Of a stretch of DNA of 34,852 nucleotides, positions 24,696 through 32,578 are shown piece after piece (the first letter of the stretch is position 1; every line of letters starts with the position of its first letter). Source of the stretch: an uncultured Eubacteriales bacterium (GTDB taxonomy: Bacteria > Bacillota > Clostridia > Peptostreptococcales > Anaerovoracaceae); contig ONJN01000089.1 of the NCBI GenBank assembly GCA_900318155.1, positions 1 to 34,852 of the forward strand, in the 5' to 3' direction. The position numbers and the translations under genes were made by a program. The notes under the pieces were generated by a model. That model had not been told where the DNA came from. It saw only the letters and a list, made by a program, of their open reading frames with translations, and did no database searches.

Positions 24696-25838
24696 ATGTA
24701 CAACATCGCTAAATTAAATAAAATTTCGCCCGCGGGACTGAAAAAACTAACCGACAATTACCAGATTACGGAAGACATCGATAACGCGACCGGGATCCTT
24801 GTCAGAAGTCAGGATATGCATAACATGAAATTTTCACCGGAACTGCTGGCAATCGCTCGTGCCGGGACCGGCGTCAACAATATTCCACTGGAAGCATGTT
24901 CAGACAAAGGCGTCGTTGTTTTCAACACACCGGGTGCCAATTCCAACGCGGTAAAAGAACTGGTACTGGCCGGAATGCTCATGGCAGCAAGAAATATTCC
25001 GGATGCCATGAACTGGACAAACAGCCTGGCCAGCACCGATCATATCAAAGAAGAAGTCGAACAGGGAAAAAGTCATTTCAGGGGACACGAGATCAAAGGC
25101 AAAACGATTGGCATCATCGGTCTTGGCGCAGTAGGCGGCAGACTTGCCAACGCGACCATCGACCTTGGCATGAAGGTCATCGGATACGACCCTTATTTCA
25201 ACACAGATATGGCTCTGAACCTGCACCCGAGCATTACGCTCGCGGACAGCTTACAGGAGGTTGTCAGGGGCTGCGACTTTGTGACGGCACACGTACCTGC
25301 AAACGATTCTACCAACGGCATGTTTAATAAAGAACTGATCAGCCTGATGAAAGACGGAACCGATCTCCTGAACTTCTCGCGCGGATCGATCGTCAATCAG
25401 GACGACCTTCTGGAAGCACTGGACAGCGGAAAGATTCATAAATACATTACCGACTTCGCGTCAACCGAAATTCTTTCCCGTCCGAACGTTTACTGCCTGC
25501 CGCACCTCGGCGCATCCACATCCGAGTCGGAAGACAACTGCGCGATCATGGCCGTGAACGAACTGCGGAATTACCTTGAAAACGGCAACATCGAGAATTC
25601 CGTGAACTTCCCTAAGGTCACACTCGGACCGCTCGACGGAGATACAAGAATCTCTGTTCTGACAAAAGGAATTAAGAATCCTGTCGATACTGTGCTGAAG
25701 GCTTATCATGATTTTGAGATCAATGCCGCTGCCGGAGGAATTAAAGGAGATTATGGCTATGCGCTCGTATCGACTGCCTCATCATTTGACACGCTGCCGG
25801 AAATCGAAGGCGCTGTCCGCGTAAGAGTCATCCGATAA
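24696..25838 (+). CDS. serA: D-3-phosphoglycerate dehydrogenase
   Basis: 380 aa; oxidises 3-phosphoglycerate with NAD+, committing carbon to serine. NAD-binding motif GIIGLGAVGGRLA (about residues 143-155) with the acidic residue in VIGYDPY. Catalytic Arg in NFSRGSIV, catalytic Glu in the TEILSRPNVYC region, and catalytic His in LPHLGASTSESE. A shortened regulatory C-terminus ends SFDTLPEIEGAVRVRVIR, compatible with a partial ACT domain, so feedback by serine may be weak or different. ATG 24696 is 8 nt after GGAGG; a TTG two codons upstream is possible. Strong terminator follows. No phosphoserine phosphatase gene is visible nearby. Confidence 0.94.
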   Translation: MYNIAKLNKISPAGLKKLTDNYQITEDIDNATGILVRSQDMHNMKFSPELLAIARAGTGVNNIPLEACSDKGVVVFNTPGANSNAVKELVLAGMLMAARNIPDAMNWTNSLASTDHIKEEVEQGKSHFRGHEIKGKTIGIIGLGAVGGRLANATIDLGMKVIGYDPYFNTDMALNLHPSITLADSLQEVVRGCDFVTAHVPANDSTNGMFNKELISLMKDGTDLLNFSRGSIVNQDDLLEALDSGKIHKYITDFASTEILSRPNVYCLPHLGASTSESEDNCAIMAVNELRNYLENGNIENSVNFPKVTLGPLDGDTRISVLTKGIKNPVDTVLKAYHDFEINAAAGGIKGDYGYALVSTASSFDTLPEIEGAVRVRVIR

Positions 25839-25874
25839 TTCAGAACAGTACCATATGCGCATCCAAAAAATCAT

Positions 25875-25914
25875 CGGACCTGCAGAAATCAATTTCTGCA
25901 GGTCCGCTTTTCTC
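25875..25914 (+). terminator. Terminator of serA
   Basis: 14-bp perfect stem, CGGACCTGCAGAAA and TTTCTGCAGGTCCG, loop TCAA, then CTTTTCTCTTT. It may also end the convergent NlpC/P60 transcript. Confidence 0.9.
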
Positions 25915-25943
25915 TTTGCATTATTCCTTTTTTCCTGAATATA

Positions 25944-26768
25944 TCAGTCAAAAATCCTTCTTATTGTTGTAATCCTCTTTCCGTTGTATCCGATCCTGCT
26001 GACTGTGATTCCATTAGCCGGATTCATCGCGTGGACGATCTTATTATCGCCGATATAGATTCCGATATGGTTTGAATAACAAATCAAATCACCCGGCTTC
26101 GCGTCTCTGTAGCTTACGCTCCTGCCTAACCGACTCTGCTGAACAACTCCATGCGCCATAGAAACGCCAAAATGCTTATAAACCGCCAGAACAAACCCGG
26201 AACAGTCCGCACCTTTAGTCAGACTTTCACCGCCCCATACGTACGGGTTTCCGACAAATTTCAAAGCAAAGTCCGCTACAGCTTTACCCTTGCTTCTGTT
26301 CTTGAAAGTTCCGGACTTTACGTTCGTTTTTCCTGACAAAGTACTGTCTGAACCGGAAGATTTGCTCTCTTTTGCCGATGCTTCTTCCATTCGGCCCTGT
26401 GCGTCAGCTTCCGCTGCCGCTCTCGCCGCAGCCTTCACTTTCGCTTTTTTCTTTTCCTCGGCTTTCTTCTTTTTCGCTGCTCTTTTCTTCGCCTCGTCTT
26501 TCTTAATATCCGCTTTAACGGTCTTCACCAGGTTATTGACCTGCTTCGATTCATTTTTTGAATCGGCCGTGATATAGTCGGATTGATCTAGCTTTGTAAG
26601 AATCGAACAAAACCCCGCATCTGATACGTTCTTATCCTGACTTTTCGCCGCATAGCCCGGCAGCGGGATCAGCGCGACGCTCATTACAAGAGCTGTTATA
26701 AAAATCAGTAAGGATAAACAAATGTCCTTTCTCTTTAATGAATGCTCTCTGAACATTGAATCATGCAT
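25944..26768 (-). CDS. Secreted NlpC/P60 peptidoglycan endopeptidase
   Basis: 274 aa. Signal peptide (LSLLIFITALVMSVALIPLPGYA-A), then a Lys/Ala-rich stretch of about 45 residues (positions about 92-135). The C-terminal NlpC/P60 domain has YVWGGES, catalytic Cys189 in GADCSGFV, His234 in SNHIGIYIGD and His246 in VHAMNP. It would cut the stem peptide of peptidoglycan, probably the D-gamma-glutamyl bond. The ATG at 26768 (MHDSMFREH) has GGAAGGGG 12 nt upstream; the longer frame from 26900 crosses the promoter. Its charged linker resembles that of the S11-like protein in this window. Confidence 0.92.
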   Translation of the reverse strand: MHDSMFREHSLKRKDICLSLLIFITALVMSVALIPLPGYAAKSQDKNVSDAGFCSILTKLDQSDYITADSKNESKQVNNLVKTVKADIKKDEAKKRAAKKKKAEEKKKAKVKAAARAAAEADAQGRMEEASAKESKSSGSDSTLSGKTNVKSGTFKNRSKGKAVADFALKFVGNPYVWGGESLTKGADCSGFVLAVYKHFGVSMAHGVVQQSRLGRSVSYRDAKPGDLICYSNHIGIYIGDNKIVHAMNPANGITVSRIGYNGKRITTIRRIFD

Positions 26769-26804
26769 AAAAAATCTTAACCCCTTCCGCACAGTATTTA
26801 TACT

Positions 26805-26833
26805 ATTGTACAACATATACTGCAAAACGTCAA
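26805..26833 (-). promoter_or_regulatory. Promoter of the NlpC/P60 gene
   Basis: Minus strand TTGACG (26833-26828), 17-bp spacer, TACAAT (26810-26805); flanked by CAGTAT and ATACTG arms. Confidence 0.8.
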
Positions 26834-26865
26834 ATAAACCAGGATTTTCACTCCTCAATTCACCT

Positions 26866-27762
26866 TTACTCATCGTTACCCAGAATAATCCGGATCGCAC
26901 TTTTCAGGTTTTTAATAACGATATTCTCCGTACCCTTCTGATATTCACCATCCAAAGTCCAGTCCATCTCCGGATCCGCTTTGACCGTAAGTTCACTGGC
27001 TGTAAAAAATGAAATCAGCGGGCAATTGTCATACTTTTGTGAAGTCAGCGCTACGATTTCCTGATTGAGTTCCAGTATATTCGACGGAGCTCTGACGAGA
27101 AGAACCTCAAATAATCCGTCATTCATGTCCACGACATCCGCGTCGAGTTTTACGATCCCGCCCATTGAAGTCGAATTGCAAACGGCACCGAACAGATACT
27201 TATTTCCGTAAACGCCGACTTCATTTTTAAGCTCCACATAAAGCGGTTTAATCGACAAAACATCCCGGACTCCCTCCAGAATATATGCTGTATGCCCGAG
27301 AAGGTTCTTCAGATTCTGCGGAACATCATATGAAGTGCTTGTAAACGCTCCGAATGAGGCAACATAGGAAAAATACCGGCCGTTAAAACTTCCTATATCC
27401 ACGGTCTTAGGGGTCCCGCTCACGACAACTCTGGCTGCATCCACAATGTTCTTCGGAATTCCGAGACTGGAAGCAAAATCATTGGTCGTGCCTGCCGGAA
27501 GATAGCCGATCGGTACATCGGCGCCTGACTCCATCACGCCGGCCACAACTTCATTAAAAGTGCCGTCACCGCCGACGGCAACCACAACGTCCGCGTCTGC
27601 AGCGCGCTCCCTCGCAATCTCCGTTCCGTGACCGCGCTCTGCGGTCGTCGCAACGATCGTTTCATAACCGCCTTTGCAAAAAACATCAACAATATCGGCC
27701 AGATACTTCGCGGCCTGCATTTTACCCGCTTTCGGGTTGATTATCATTAATAATCTTTTCAT
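26866..27762 (-). CDS. Diacylglycerol kinase-family lipid kinase (YegS/DgkB)
   Basis: 298 aa. The ATP-binding GGDGT is at residues 64-68 in VAVGGDGTFNEVV, preceded by the N-terminal NPKAGK motif (about 9-14); PAGTTNDFA follows near 89-97. The C-terminal all-beta domain has a conserved acidic patch (VVDMNDGLFEVLLV). Likely phosphorylates diacylglycerol in phospholipid recycling, possibly feeding lipoteichoic-acid turnover; exact lipid uncertain. ATG 27762 follows GAGGTG. rdgB is 88 bp upstream on the same strand. Confidence 0.9.
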   Translation of the reverse strand: MKRLLMIINPKAGKMQAAKYLADIVDVFCKGGYETIVATTAERGHGTEIARERAADADVVVAVGGDGTFNEVVAGVMESGADVPIGYLPAGTTNDFASSLGIPKNIVDAARVVVSGTPKTVDIGSFNGRYFSYVASFGAFTSTSYDVPQNLKNLLGHTAYILEGVRDVLSIKPLYVELKNEVGVYGNKYLFGAVCNSTSMGGIVKLDADVVDMNDGLFEVLLVRAPSNILELNQEIVALTSQKYDNCPLISFFTASELTVKADPEMDWTLDGEYQKGTENIVIKNLKSAIRIILGNDE

Positions 27763-27793
27763 TTACAAATCACCTCAGCATAACATTTTTTGC

Positions 27794-27826
27794 GGATCAT
27801 CAGACTGCCGGATCCACTGATGATCC
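27794..27826 (-). promoter_or_regulatory. Perfect hairpin between rdgB and the lipid kinase gene
   Basis: 10-bp arms GGATCATCAG and CTGATGATCC, loop 13. No U-tract on the minus strand, so more likely a processing or stability element than a terminator. A second inverted repeat, CTGATCAGA-N10-TCTGATCAG, overlaps the last codons of rdgB (about 27847-27874). Confidence 0.5.
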
Positions 27827-27850
27827 TCATTCCGGGCTGTTATCATCTGA

Positions 27851-28453
27851 TCAGAGGCCTTTCTCTCTGATCAGCTCCTCCAGTTTCTGCAAGGCCCCGG
27901 CCCTGTGACTAATCTGATTTTTTCGCTCCGCGCTGATTTCCCCAAACGTCAAAGACTCTCCATTCGGTAAAAACAACGGATCATAACCAAATCCGCCCGA
28001 GCCGCGCCTCTCGGTAAGAATATGCCCTTCACACTCGCCGCGCGCGACCAGCTTTTCACCATCAGGAAATACCAGCGTGATCACGGAAACAAAACGCGCC
28101 GTTCTCTTTTCATAAGGAACGTCCTTTAAAAGCGCCAGGATTTTATCATTATTCTTTTCATCATCGCATTCGTCTCCCGCAAATCGCGCGGAATGGACAC
28201 CCGGGGCCCCGTCCAGATAATCAACGACAAGCCCGGAATCATCCGCGATCGCCGCCTTCCCTGAGTAGTTCATGATCGCTGCTGCCTTTTTCAGTGAATT
28301 CTCTTCAAAAGTCACTCCGTCTTCCTCTACATCAAACGCGTCCGGAATCCCCGCTTCACTTCGGGAGATCACCCGGATCCCAAAGGCACCGGTTATTCTT
28401 TCCATTTCTTCGATTTTATGTTTATTCTTTGATGCTGCAATGATCGTATCCAT
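27851..28453 (-). CDS. rdgB: XTP/dITP pyrophosphatase (RdgB/HAM1)
   Basis: 200 aa; removes deaminated purine nucleoside triphosphates. Substrate-binding N-terminus AASKNKHKIEEM, catalytic DDSGLVVDYLDGAPGVHSARFAG (about residues 70-92), GGFGYDPLF (about 151-159) and the closing SHRAGALQKL. The ATG at 28453 follows GGGAGG. The 200-bp upstream gap is AT-rich with several TATAAT-like hexamers but no paired -35 I trust. Confidence 0.95.
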   Translation of the reverse strand: MDTIIAASKNKHKIEEMERITGAFGIRVISRSEAGIPDAFDVEEDGVTFEENSLKKAAAIMNYSGKAAIADDSGLVVDYLDGAPGVHSARFAGDECDDEKNNDKILALLKDVPYEKRTARFVSVITLVFPDGEKLVARGECEGHILTERRGSGGFGYDPLFLPNGESLTFGEISAERKNQISHRAGALQKLEELIREKGL

Positions 28454-28656
28454 TATTTATAACCTCCCGCTCAGACAAAAACGAACTGAGCCAACTGTCC
28501 GTCAAAAAAACCGGGATATTTTTGAATTTCCGTATTATTCAGTATAATTAAAGTATAATAATAAATTATACCATAAAAGCACACATCTTTGAACTATTTA
28601 AGCCGGAGCTGAGCGCAATACCTCAGGACACACGCCGCAGTGAAGCTATAAACCGA

Positions 28657-29217
28657 TCAGAAAACGCCCAGATCCTGAAGCAGAATCTTCAGGCCGATCA
28701 GAACAAGAATGATCCCGCCTGCCAGCTTTGCCCGAGACTCGAACCTTGAACCAAGTGTACTGCCGAATTTCACGCCAACGCAGGACAGGGTGAACGTGAC
28801 ACAGCCGATAATCCCCGAAGAAAACCATACATTCACGCCATTCATCATCGCAAAAGAAACACCGACCGCCAGCGCGTCAATGCTTGTCGCGACCGCGAGA
28901 ACCAGCATCTCACCGGGGTTCATGGAGGCGTTCTGTTCCCCTTCGCTGCTGAATGAATCCCGGATCATATTGCCGCCGATCAGAGCCAGCAAAATAAACG
29001 CGATCCAGTGATCGTAACGCGACACATACGCCGCCGCAAACGATCCGATATAATAGCCAATCACCGGCATCAGAAACTGAAAGCCCCCGAACCAGACGCC
29101 GGCCGTACAGATTTCCTTTGTCCGTATATTTTTCAGCGAAAGTCCTTTCCCGACCGATACCGCGAAAGCGTCCATCGACAAACTCACACCAATCATGATT
29201 ATTTCAACTATACTCAT
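28657..29217 (-). CDS. mntP: Putative manganese efflux pump MntP
   Basis: 186 aa with six hydrophobic segments and an internal repeat: SLSMDAFAVSVGKGL near the N-terminus and ATSIDALAVGVSFA in the middle, the acidic metal-path motifs of the MntP family. ATG 29217. No yybP-ykoY manganese riboswitch is visible in the short upstream region. It is divergent from the methyltransferase. Confidence 0.9.
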   Translation of the reverse strand: MSIVEIIMIGVSLSMDAFAVSVGKGLSLKNIRTKEICTAGVWFGGFQFLMPVIGYYIGSFAAAYVSRYDHWIAFILLALIGGNMIRDSFSSEGEQNASMNPGEMLVLAVATSIDALAVGVSFAMMNGVNVWFSSGIIGCVTFTLSCVGVKFGSTLGSRFESRAKLAGGIILVLIGLKILLQDLGVF

Positions 29218-29281
29218 CTTTTATCGTTCTCCAATATCAAAAATCACAGATATTGTCCAGTATAACACCAATCAAAAGATA

Positions 29282-29310
29282 TTGTCTAAGTTTCTCTGAT
29301 ATGTTAAAAT
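29282..29310 (+). promoter_or_regulatory. Promoter of the DNA methyltransferase
   Basis: TTGTCT (29282-29287), 17-bp spacer, TAAAAT (29305-29310). Confidence 0.65.
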
Positions 29311-29340
29311 TTTTGCAGCTTTTGAAAGGATTTCCTATTC

Positions 29341-30261
29341 ATGAAAACTTCCGGAAAAAATAAAACGATCAATACCCCTTTGTCTGAGGGGCAGGATTAC
29401 CTGGATCGCTGCATTCGTCTGAAACATGCTGTTTCATCAACGGACGCCGTCCTGGACAAAACGATACTCGGCGACTGCTTCCACGTTATGACACTGCTGC
29501 CGCCTTTGTCGGTCGACCTGATCATCGCAGACCCTCCATATAATCTGAGCAAGAAATACAACGACAAAACCTTTAAAAAAAGAGACCCGGAAAAATACAT
29601 CGAATATACAAGGAAATGGATGCGGCTGGCAAAGCCGCTTTTAAAGGAAACCGGTTCGATTTATGTCTGTTGCGACTGGAGAAGCAGTGGAGCCGTCGAA
29701 ACCGTCATGAGCGAACTGTTCACGATCAGAAACCGCATCACCTGGGAACGGGAGAAAGGCCGGGGTTCCCGGAGCAACTGGAAAAATTGTCTGGAAGATA
29801 TCTGGTACGGCGTCTGTTCCGATCATTTCACATTTAATGTTGACCGCGTCAAACAGCGCCGCAGAGTGATCGCACCATACCGGGAAAACGGAAAACCAAA
29901 AGACTGGACCGATTCCCCGAAAGGCCGCTATCGCGACACCCATCCATCCAACCTCTGGAAGGATCTGACGGTTCCATTCTGGTCCATGAAAGAAAACACC
30001 GCGCATCCGTACCAGAAGCCGGAAAAACTGCTGGCAAAAATCATTCTCGCCAGTTCCGACCCGGAAGACGTCATCCTGGATCCTTTCCTGGGTTCCGGAA
30101 CGACCAGCGTAACAGCAAAAAAGCTCGGCCGCCGTTTTATCGGCATTGAAAACGATCCGCTTTACTGCGTGTGGGCGGAGCAGCGTCTGGAAATGGCCGA
30201 TGACGACAAAACGATCCAGGGATACGCAGACGGCGTATTTCGTGAACGGAACGAAAAATAA
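29341..30261 (+). CDS. Orphan beta-class DNA adenine methyltransferase
   Basis: 306 aa. Catalytic motif IV DPPY at residues 64-67 (IIADPPYNLS) comes before the SAM-binding motif I DPFLGSGTT (247-255), the order of the beta class; DPPY suggests N6-adenine. HPYQKPEKLL before motif I is typical. The central target-recognition part (RGSRSNWKNCLEDIWYGV to about residue 215) decides the site, which I cannot read. Start ATG 29341 with GAAAGGA upstream. No restriction endonuclease or specificity subunit is in the neighbourhood; flanks are mntP and an AEC permease. A housekeeping or regulatory methylase, or the remnant of a system. Confidence 0.9.
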   Translation: MKTSGKNKTINTPLSEGQDYLDRCIRLKHAVSSTDAVLDKTILGDCFHVMTLLPPLSVDLIIADPPYNLSKKYNDKTFKKRDPEKYIEYTRKWMRLAKPLLKETGSIYVCCDWRSSGAVETVMSELFTIRNRITWEREKGRGSRSNWKNCLEDIWYGVCSDHFTFNVDRVKQRRRVIAPYRENGKPKDWTDSPKGRYRDTHPSNLWKDLTVPFWSMKENTAHPYQKPEKLLAKIILASSDPEDVILDPFLGSGTTSVTAKKLGRRFIGIENDPLYCVWAEQRLEMADDDKTIQGYADGVFRERNEK

Positions 30262-30345
30262 AACCGCCGCGCGACCGCGCAGCGACAAACCCTGAAATTA
30301 CTGCAAAAAAAACGCGAACTGACCGCGTTTCATAAAGGACTTATT

Positions 30346-31287
30346 ATGTTAACAGTTTTAATAAAAGTATTTACGATTTTTTGTATTCTGGGCATCGGAC
30401 TCATTGCCAACAAAACGGGCATACTGCCGACAAAATCAGCCCCTTACCTGACAAATCTTCTCCTGATGATCACAACACCCTGCCTGATTCTCAGCACAAT
30501 GGGCAGCGCGGAACTCAGCGCCAGGACACTCCGCCTTACAATCGAAGTTCTGGTCGGCTGCAGTCTTTGTTTCGCGGCGGCGTGCGCTGCATCCTATTTC
30601 GTGATGAGATTACTGAAATACCATCCTCCGGAAGACCGCGGCGTTCTTATGGTCATTATGGCTTCGATCAACTGCGGCTTTATGGGGTTTCCGGTCTCCA
30701 AGGCCGTATTTGGGGACATGGTCTTCTTTCTTTTTATCGTACAGAACATAGTTTTCAATGTATATATTTACTCCATCGCGTACATTCAGCTGAATTACGG
30801 AACCGGAGAAAAGCATGACAAAAAAAGCCTTCTGCGCGCCTTTCTCAATATCCCGATCTTTGCGACCGTCGTAGGCTGTGTCATCCTGTTTGCGCAGATC
30901 CGGCTGCCGGGTCCGGTACTCGATTTGTTCTCAACGATCGGCGACGCCACGATTCCTCTTTCCATGATCATCGTCGGTGTGCAGCTCGGAGAAAGCCGTC
31001 CGGGAAAAATCTTAAAAAACAAAAAACTGGTCATCGCCTCATTGGCAAATGTCACGATCATGCCGTTTCTGGCTTTCCTGATCGCCTCGATCCTGCCGTT
31101 TGACAATCTGACAAAACTGACCATGGTATTTTCAGAAGCATTCCCATGCGCTGTGACGACTTCAGCGATCACGCTCCAAAGCCGTAAAAACGATCAGCTG
31201 GCGGCAGAAGGTATCACGCTGACTACGATATTTTCACTTGTCACGCTGCCAATCGTCGCTTCCCTGCTGATGTATCTGTATATGTGA
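30346..31287 (+). CDS. AEC family permease (auxin efflux carrier-type)
   Basis: 313 aa, about ten hydrophobic segments in two halves separated by a cytoplasmic loop (about residues 145-165). The N-half contains LLLMITTPCLILSTM and GFMGFPVSK, typical of the family. Members move organic acids or amino acids; substrate unknown. ATG 30346 with AAAGGA upstream. A small hairpin (AAACGCG ... CGCGTTT, 30310-30330) lies just before the ribosome binding site. Terminator at 31332-31355. A paralogue of the same length is at 32579. Confidence 0.9.
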   Translation: MLTVLIKVFTIFCILGIGLIANKTGILPTKSAPYLTNLLLMITTPCLILSTMGSAELSARTLRLTIEVLVGCSLCFAAACAASYFVMRLLKYHPPEDRGVLMVIMASINCGFMGFPVSKAVFGDMVFFLFIVQNIVFNVYIYSIAYIQLNYGTGEKHDKKSLLRAFLNIPIFATVVGCVILFAQIRLPGPVLDLFSTIGDATIPLSMIIVGVQLGESRPGKILKNKKLVIASLANVTIMPFLAFLIASILPFDNLTKLTMVFSEAFPCAVTTSAITLQSRKNDQLAAEGITLTTIFSLVTLPIVASLLMYLYM

Positions 31288-31331
31288 CCGGACACCGGTC
31301 TGTCATTGACTGTATAGTATATCTTGCAAAA

Positions 31332-31355
31332 GGTCTGCCGCGAACGCGGCAGACC
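31332..31355 (+). terminator. Terminator between convergent AEC and mrp genes
   Basis: GGTCTGCCGC-GAAC-GCGGCAGACC, 10-bp perfect stem, followed by CTTTG; the reverse strand gives TTTTGC, so it may serve both genes. Confidence 0.8.
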
Positions 31356-31422
31356 CTTTGATTCTGTCATTTCTGAGATTACTGATCCAACGTTTCAGAA
31401 TGTTTAATTACTCAATACTCAG

Positions 31423-32256
31423 TCACTCTTCTTTGGTGATGATCTCTACCAGCTCTTTAATCTCAGGACTGTCGTAATCTTCTACAGTCCCTTTGTCGCA
31501 GGCCTCCGCCAGTGCCGGATCAATTGGAAGCTTTGTAACATTGGCGATATGGAGATCCGCGGCAAGGTCATCCACTGTGCTTTCCCCGAAGATGCTGTGC
31601 GTATTCCCACAATCCGGACAGGTAAAATATGACATATTCTCAACAATACCAAGAATTGGAATCGCCATCATATCCGCCATATTCACCGCCTTTTCTACAA
31701 TCATCTCAACAAGCGACTGCGGAGATGTTACAACAACAATCCCGGCAATCGGAAGCTGCTGATACACCGTCAGCGGAACGTCGCCTGTTCCGGGCGGCAT
31801 ATCCACAAACATCACATCGGTTTCACCCCATACGACGTCGCGCCAAAACTGCTCGATCAGGCCGCCGAGAATCGGACCGCGCCAGAGTACCGGCTGCCGC
31901 TCATCTTCCAGAAGCAGATTGGTCGACATAATCTTAATGCCGCTCTTTGAACGAATCGGTGTCAGCATCTGGTCAGCCGTTGCGCCCGGCCTCTCGCTGA
32001 GACCGAATATCTTAGGGATCGAAGATCCGGTAATATCCGCGTCAAGAACGGCTACATTCTTACCGAGCTTCTTAGCTTCAGCCGCAAGCATCGCTGTAAC
32101 AGATGATTTGCCTACACCGCCTTTCCCGCTTACAACACCGATCACCTTGTGAACGTTTGAAAACATATTCATCGGTGTCTTCTGAATCCCCTGATCCTCT
32201 GTTCTTTCACCGCAGTCAGCACCGCATGTACTGCAGTCATGTGTACATTCACTCAT
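31423..32256 (-). CDS. mrp: Mrp/NBP35 family P-loop iron-sulfur carrier
   Basis: 277 aa. Deviant Walker A GKGGVGKSS at residues 44-52, Walker B-like VFVDMPPGTGD, and the C-terminal CPDCG that in the family binds a bridging cluster between subunits. The N-terminus carries four cysteines (C4, C8, C11, C15), spacing C-x3-C-x2-C-x3-C. It is likely a scaffold or carrier of [4Fe-4S] clusters with ATP-dependent transfer. The start ATG 32256 has GAGAGGAG upstream. The control region at 32351-32393 has a palindrome over the likely -10. Confidence 0.93.
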   Translation of the reverse strand: MSECTHDCSTCGADCGERTEDQGIQKTPMNMFSNVHKVIGVVSGKGGVGKSSVTAMLAAEAKKLGKNVAVLDADITGSSIPKIFGLSERPGATADQMLTPIRSKSGIKIMSTNLLLEDERQPVLWRGPILGGLIEQFWRDVVWGETDVMFVDMPPGTGDVPLTVYQQLPIAGIVVVTSPQSLVEMIVEKAVNMADMMAIPILGIVENMSYFTCPDCGNTHSIFGESTVDDLAADLHIANVTKLPIDPALAEACDKGTVEDYDSPEIKELVEIITKEE

Positions 32257-32350
32257 TTTCTGTTCTCCTCTCCATAAAAATAATGATTAATCAACTACGA
32301 CCCGGTACGCGCCGGATTATACTATGTATATGTATATGTCCTGCCGCCGC

Positions 32351-32393
32351 TTTTTATCATAATGCGCATTATAATACGCATTTTTATCATAAT
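32351..32393 (-). promoter_or_regulatory. Candidate operator/promoter of mrp
   Basis: A 22-bp palindrome with one mismatched pair (32355-32376, arms TATCATAATGC and GCATTATAATA) overlaps a minus-strand TATAAT (32373-32368). A perfect 13-bp direct repeat, TTTTTATCATAAT, occurs at 32351-32363 and 32381-32393, exactly 30 bp apart. The -35 is poor (TATATT), suggesting a regulated promoter. The arms resemble the AT-rich Fur/PerR-type boxes loosely; the regulator is unknown. Confidence 0.5.
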
Positions 32394-32552
32394 ATATCTA
32401 CACCTTTTCTCTGACAAAATAACATATTCATTTACTAAATGCAAATACATCGTAAAACCAATATGAACAATAGGCTTATAAAACCGTTACGCTTCATTCA
32501 CCTGCGCCAGATTATCAATTGCCGCCCAAATATCCATAATCGGCAAAATACT

Positions 32553-32570
32553 TAATCTTACAAAAGATTA
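32553..32570 (-). terminator. Weak terminator after the second AEC gene
   Basis: TAATCTT-N4-AAGATTA, 7-bp stem, followed on the minus strand by AGTATTTTG. Confidence 0.45.
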
Positions 32571-32578
32571 CCGTTTTG

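Larger units (their letters stand above)
32257..32578. other. Intergenic region upstream of mrp
   Basis: 322 bp, AT-rich, between the mrp start and the end of the second AEC gene. It holds the repeat/palindrome cluster (32351-32393) and a weak terminator (32553-32570). No gene is seen. Confidence 0.5.

Noticed and set aside
29218-29340. yybP-ykoY manganese riboswitch before mntP
   Set aside because: The intergenic space is only about 120 bp, and the conserved loop sequences of that class were not seen.
29641-30288. 215-aa minus-strand frame
   Set aside because: Antisense to the methyltransferase, whose catalytic motifs are unmistakable.
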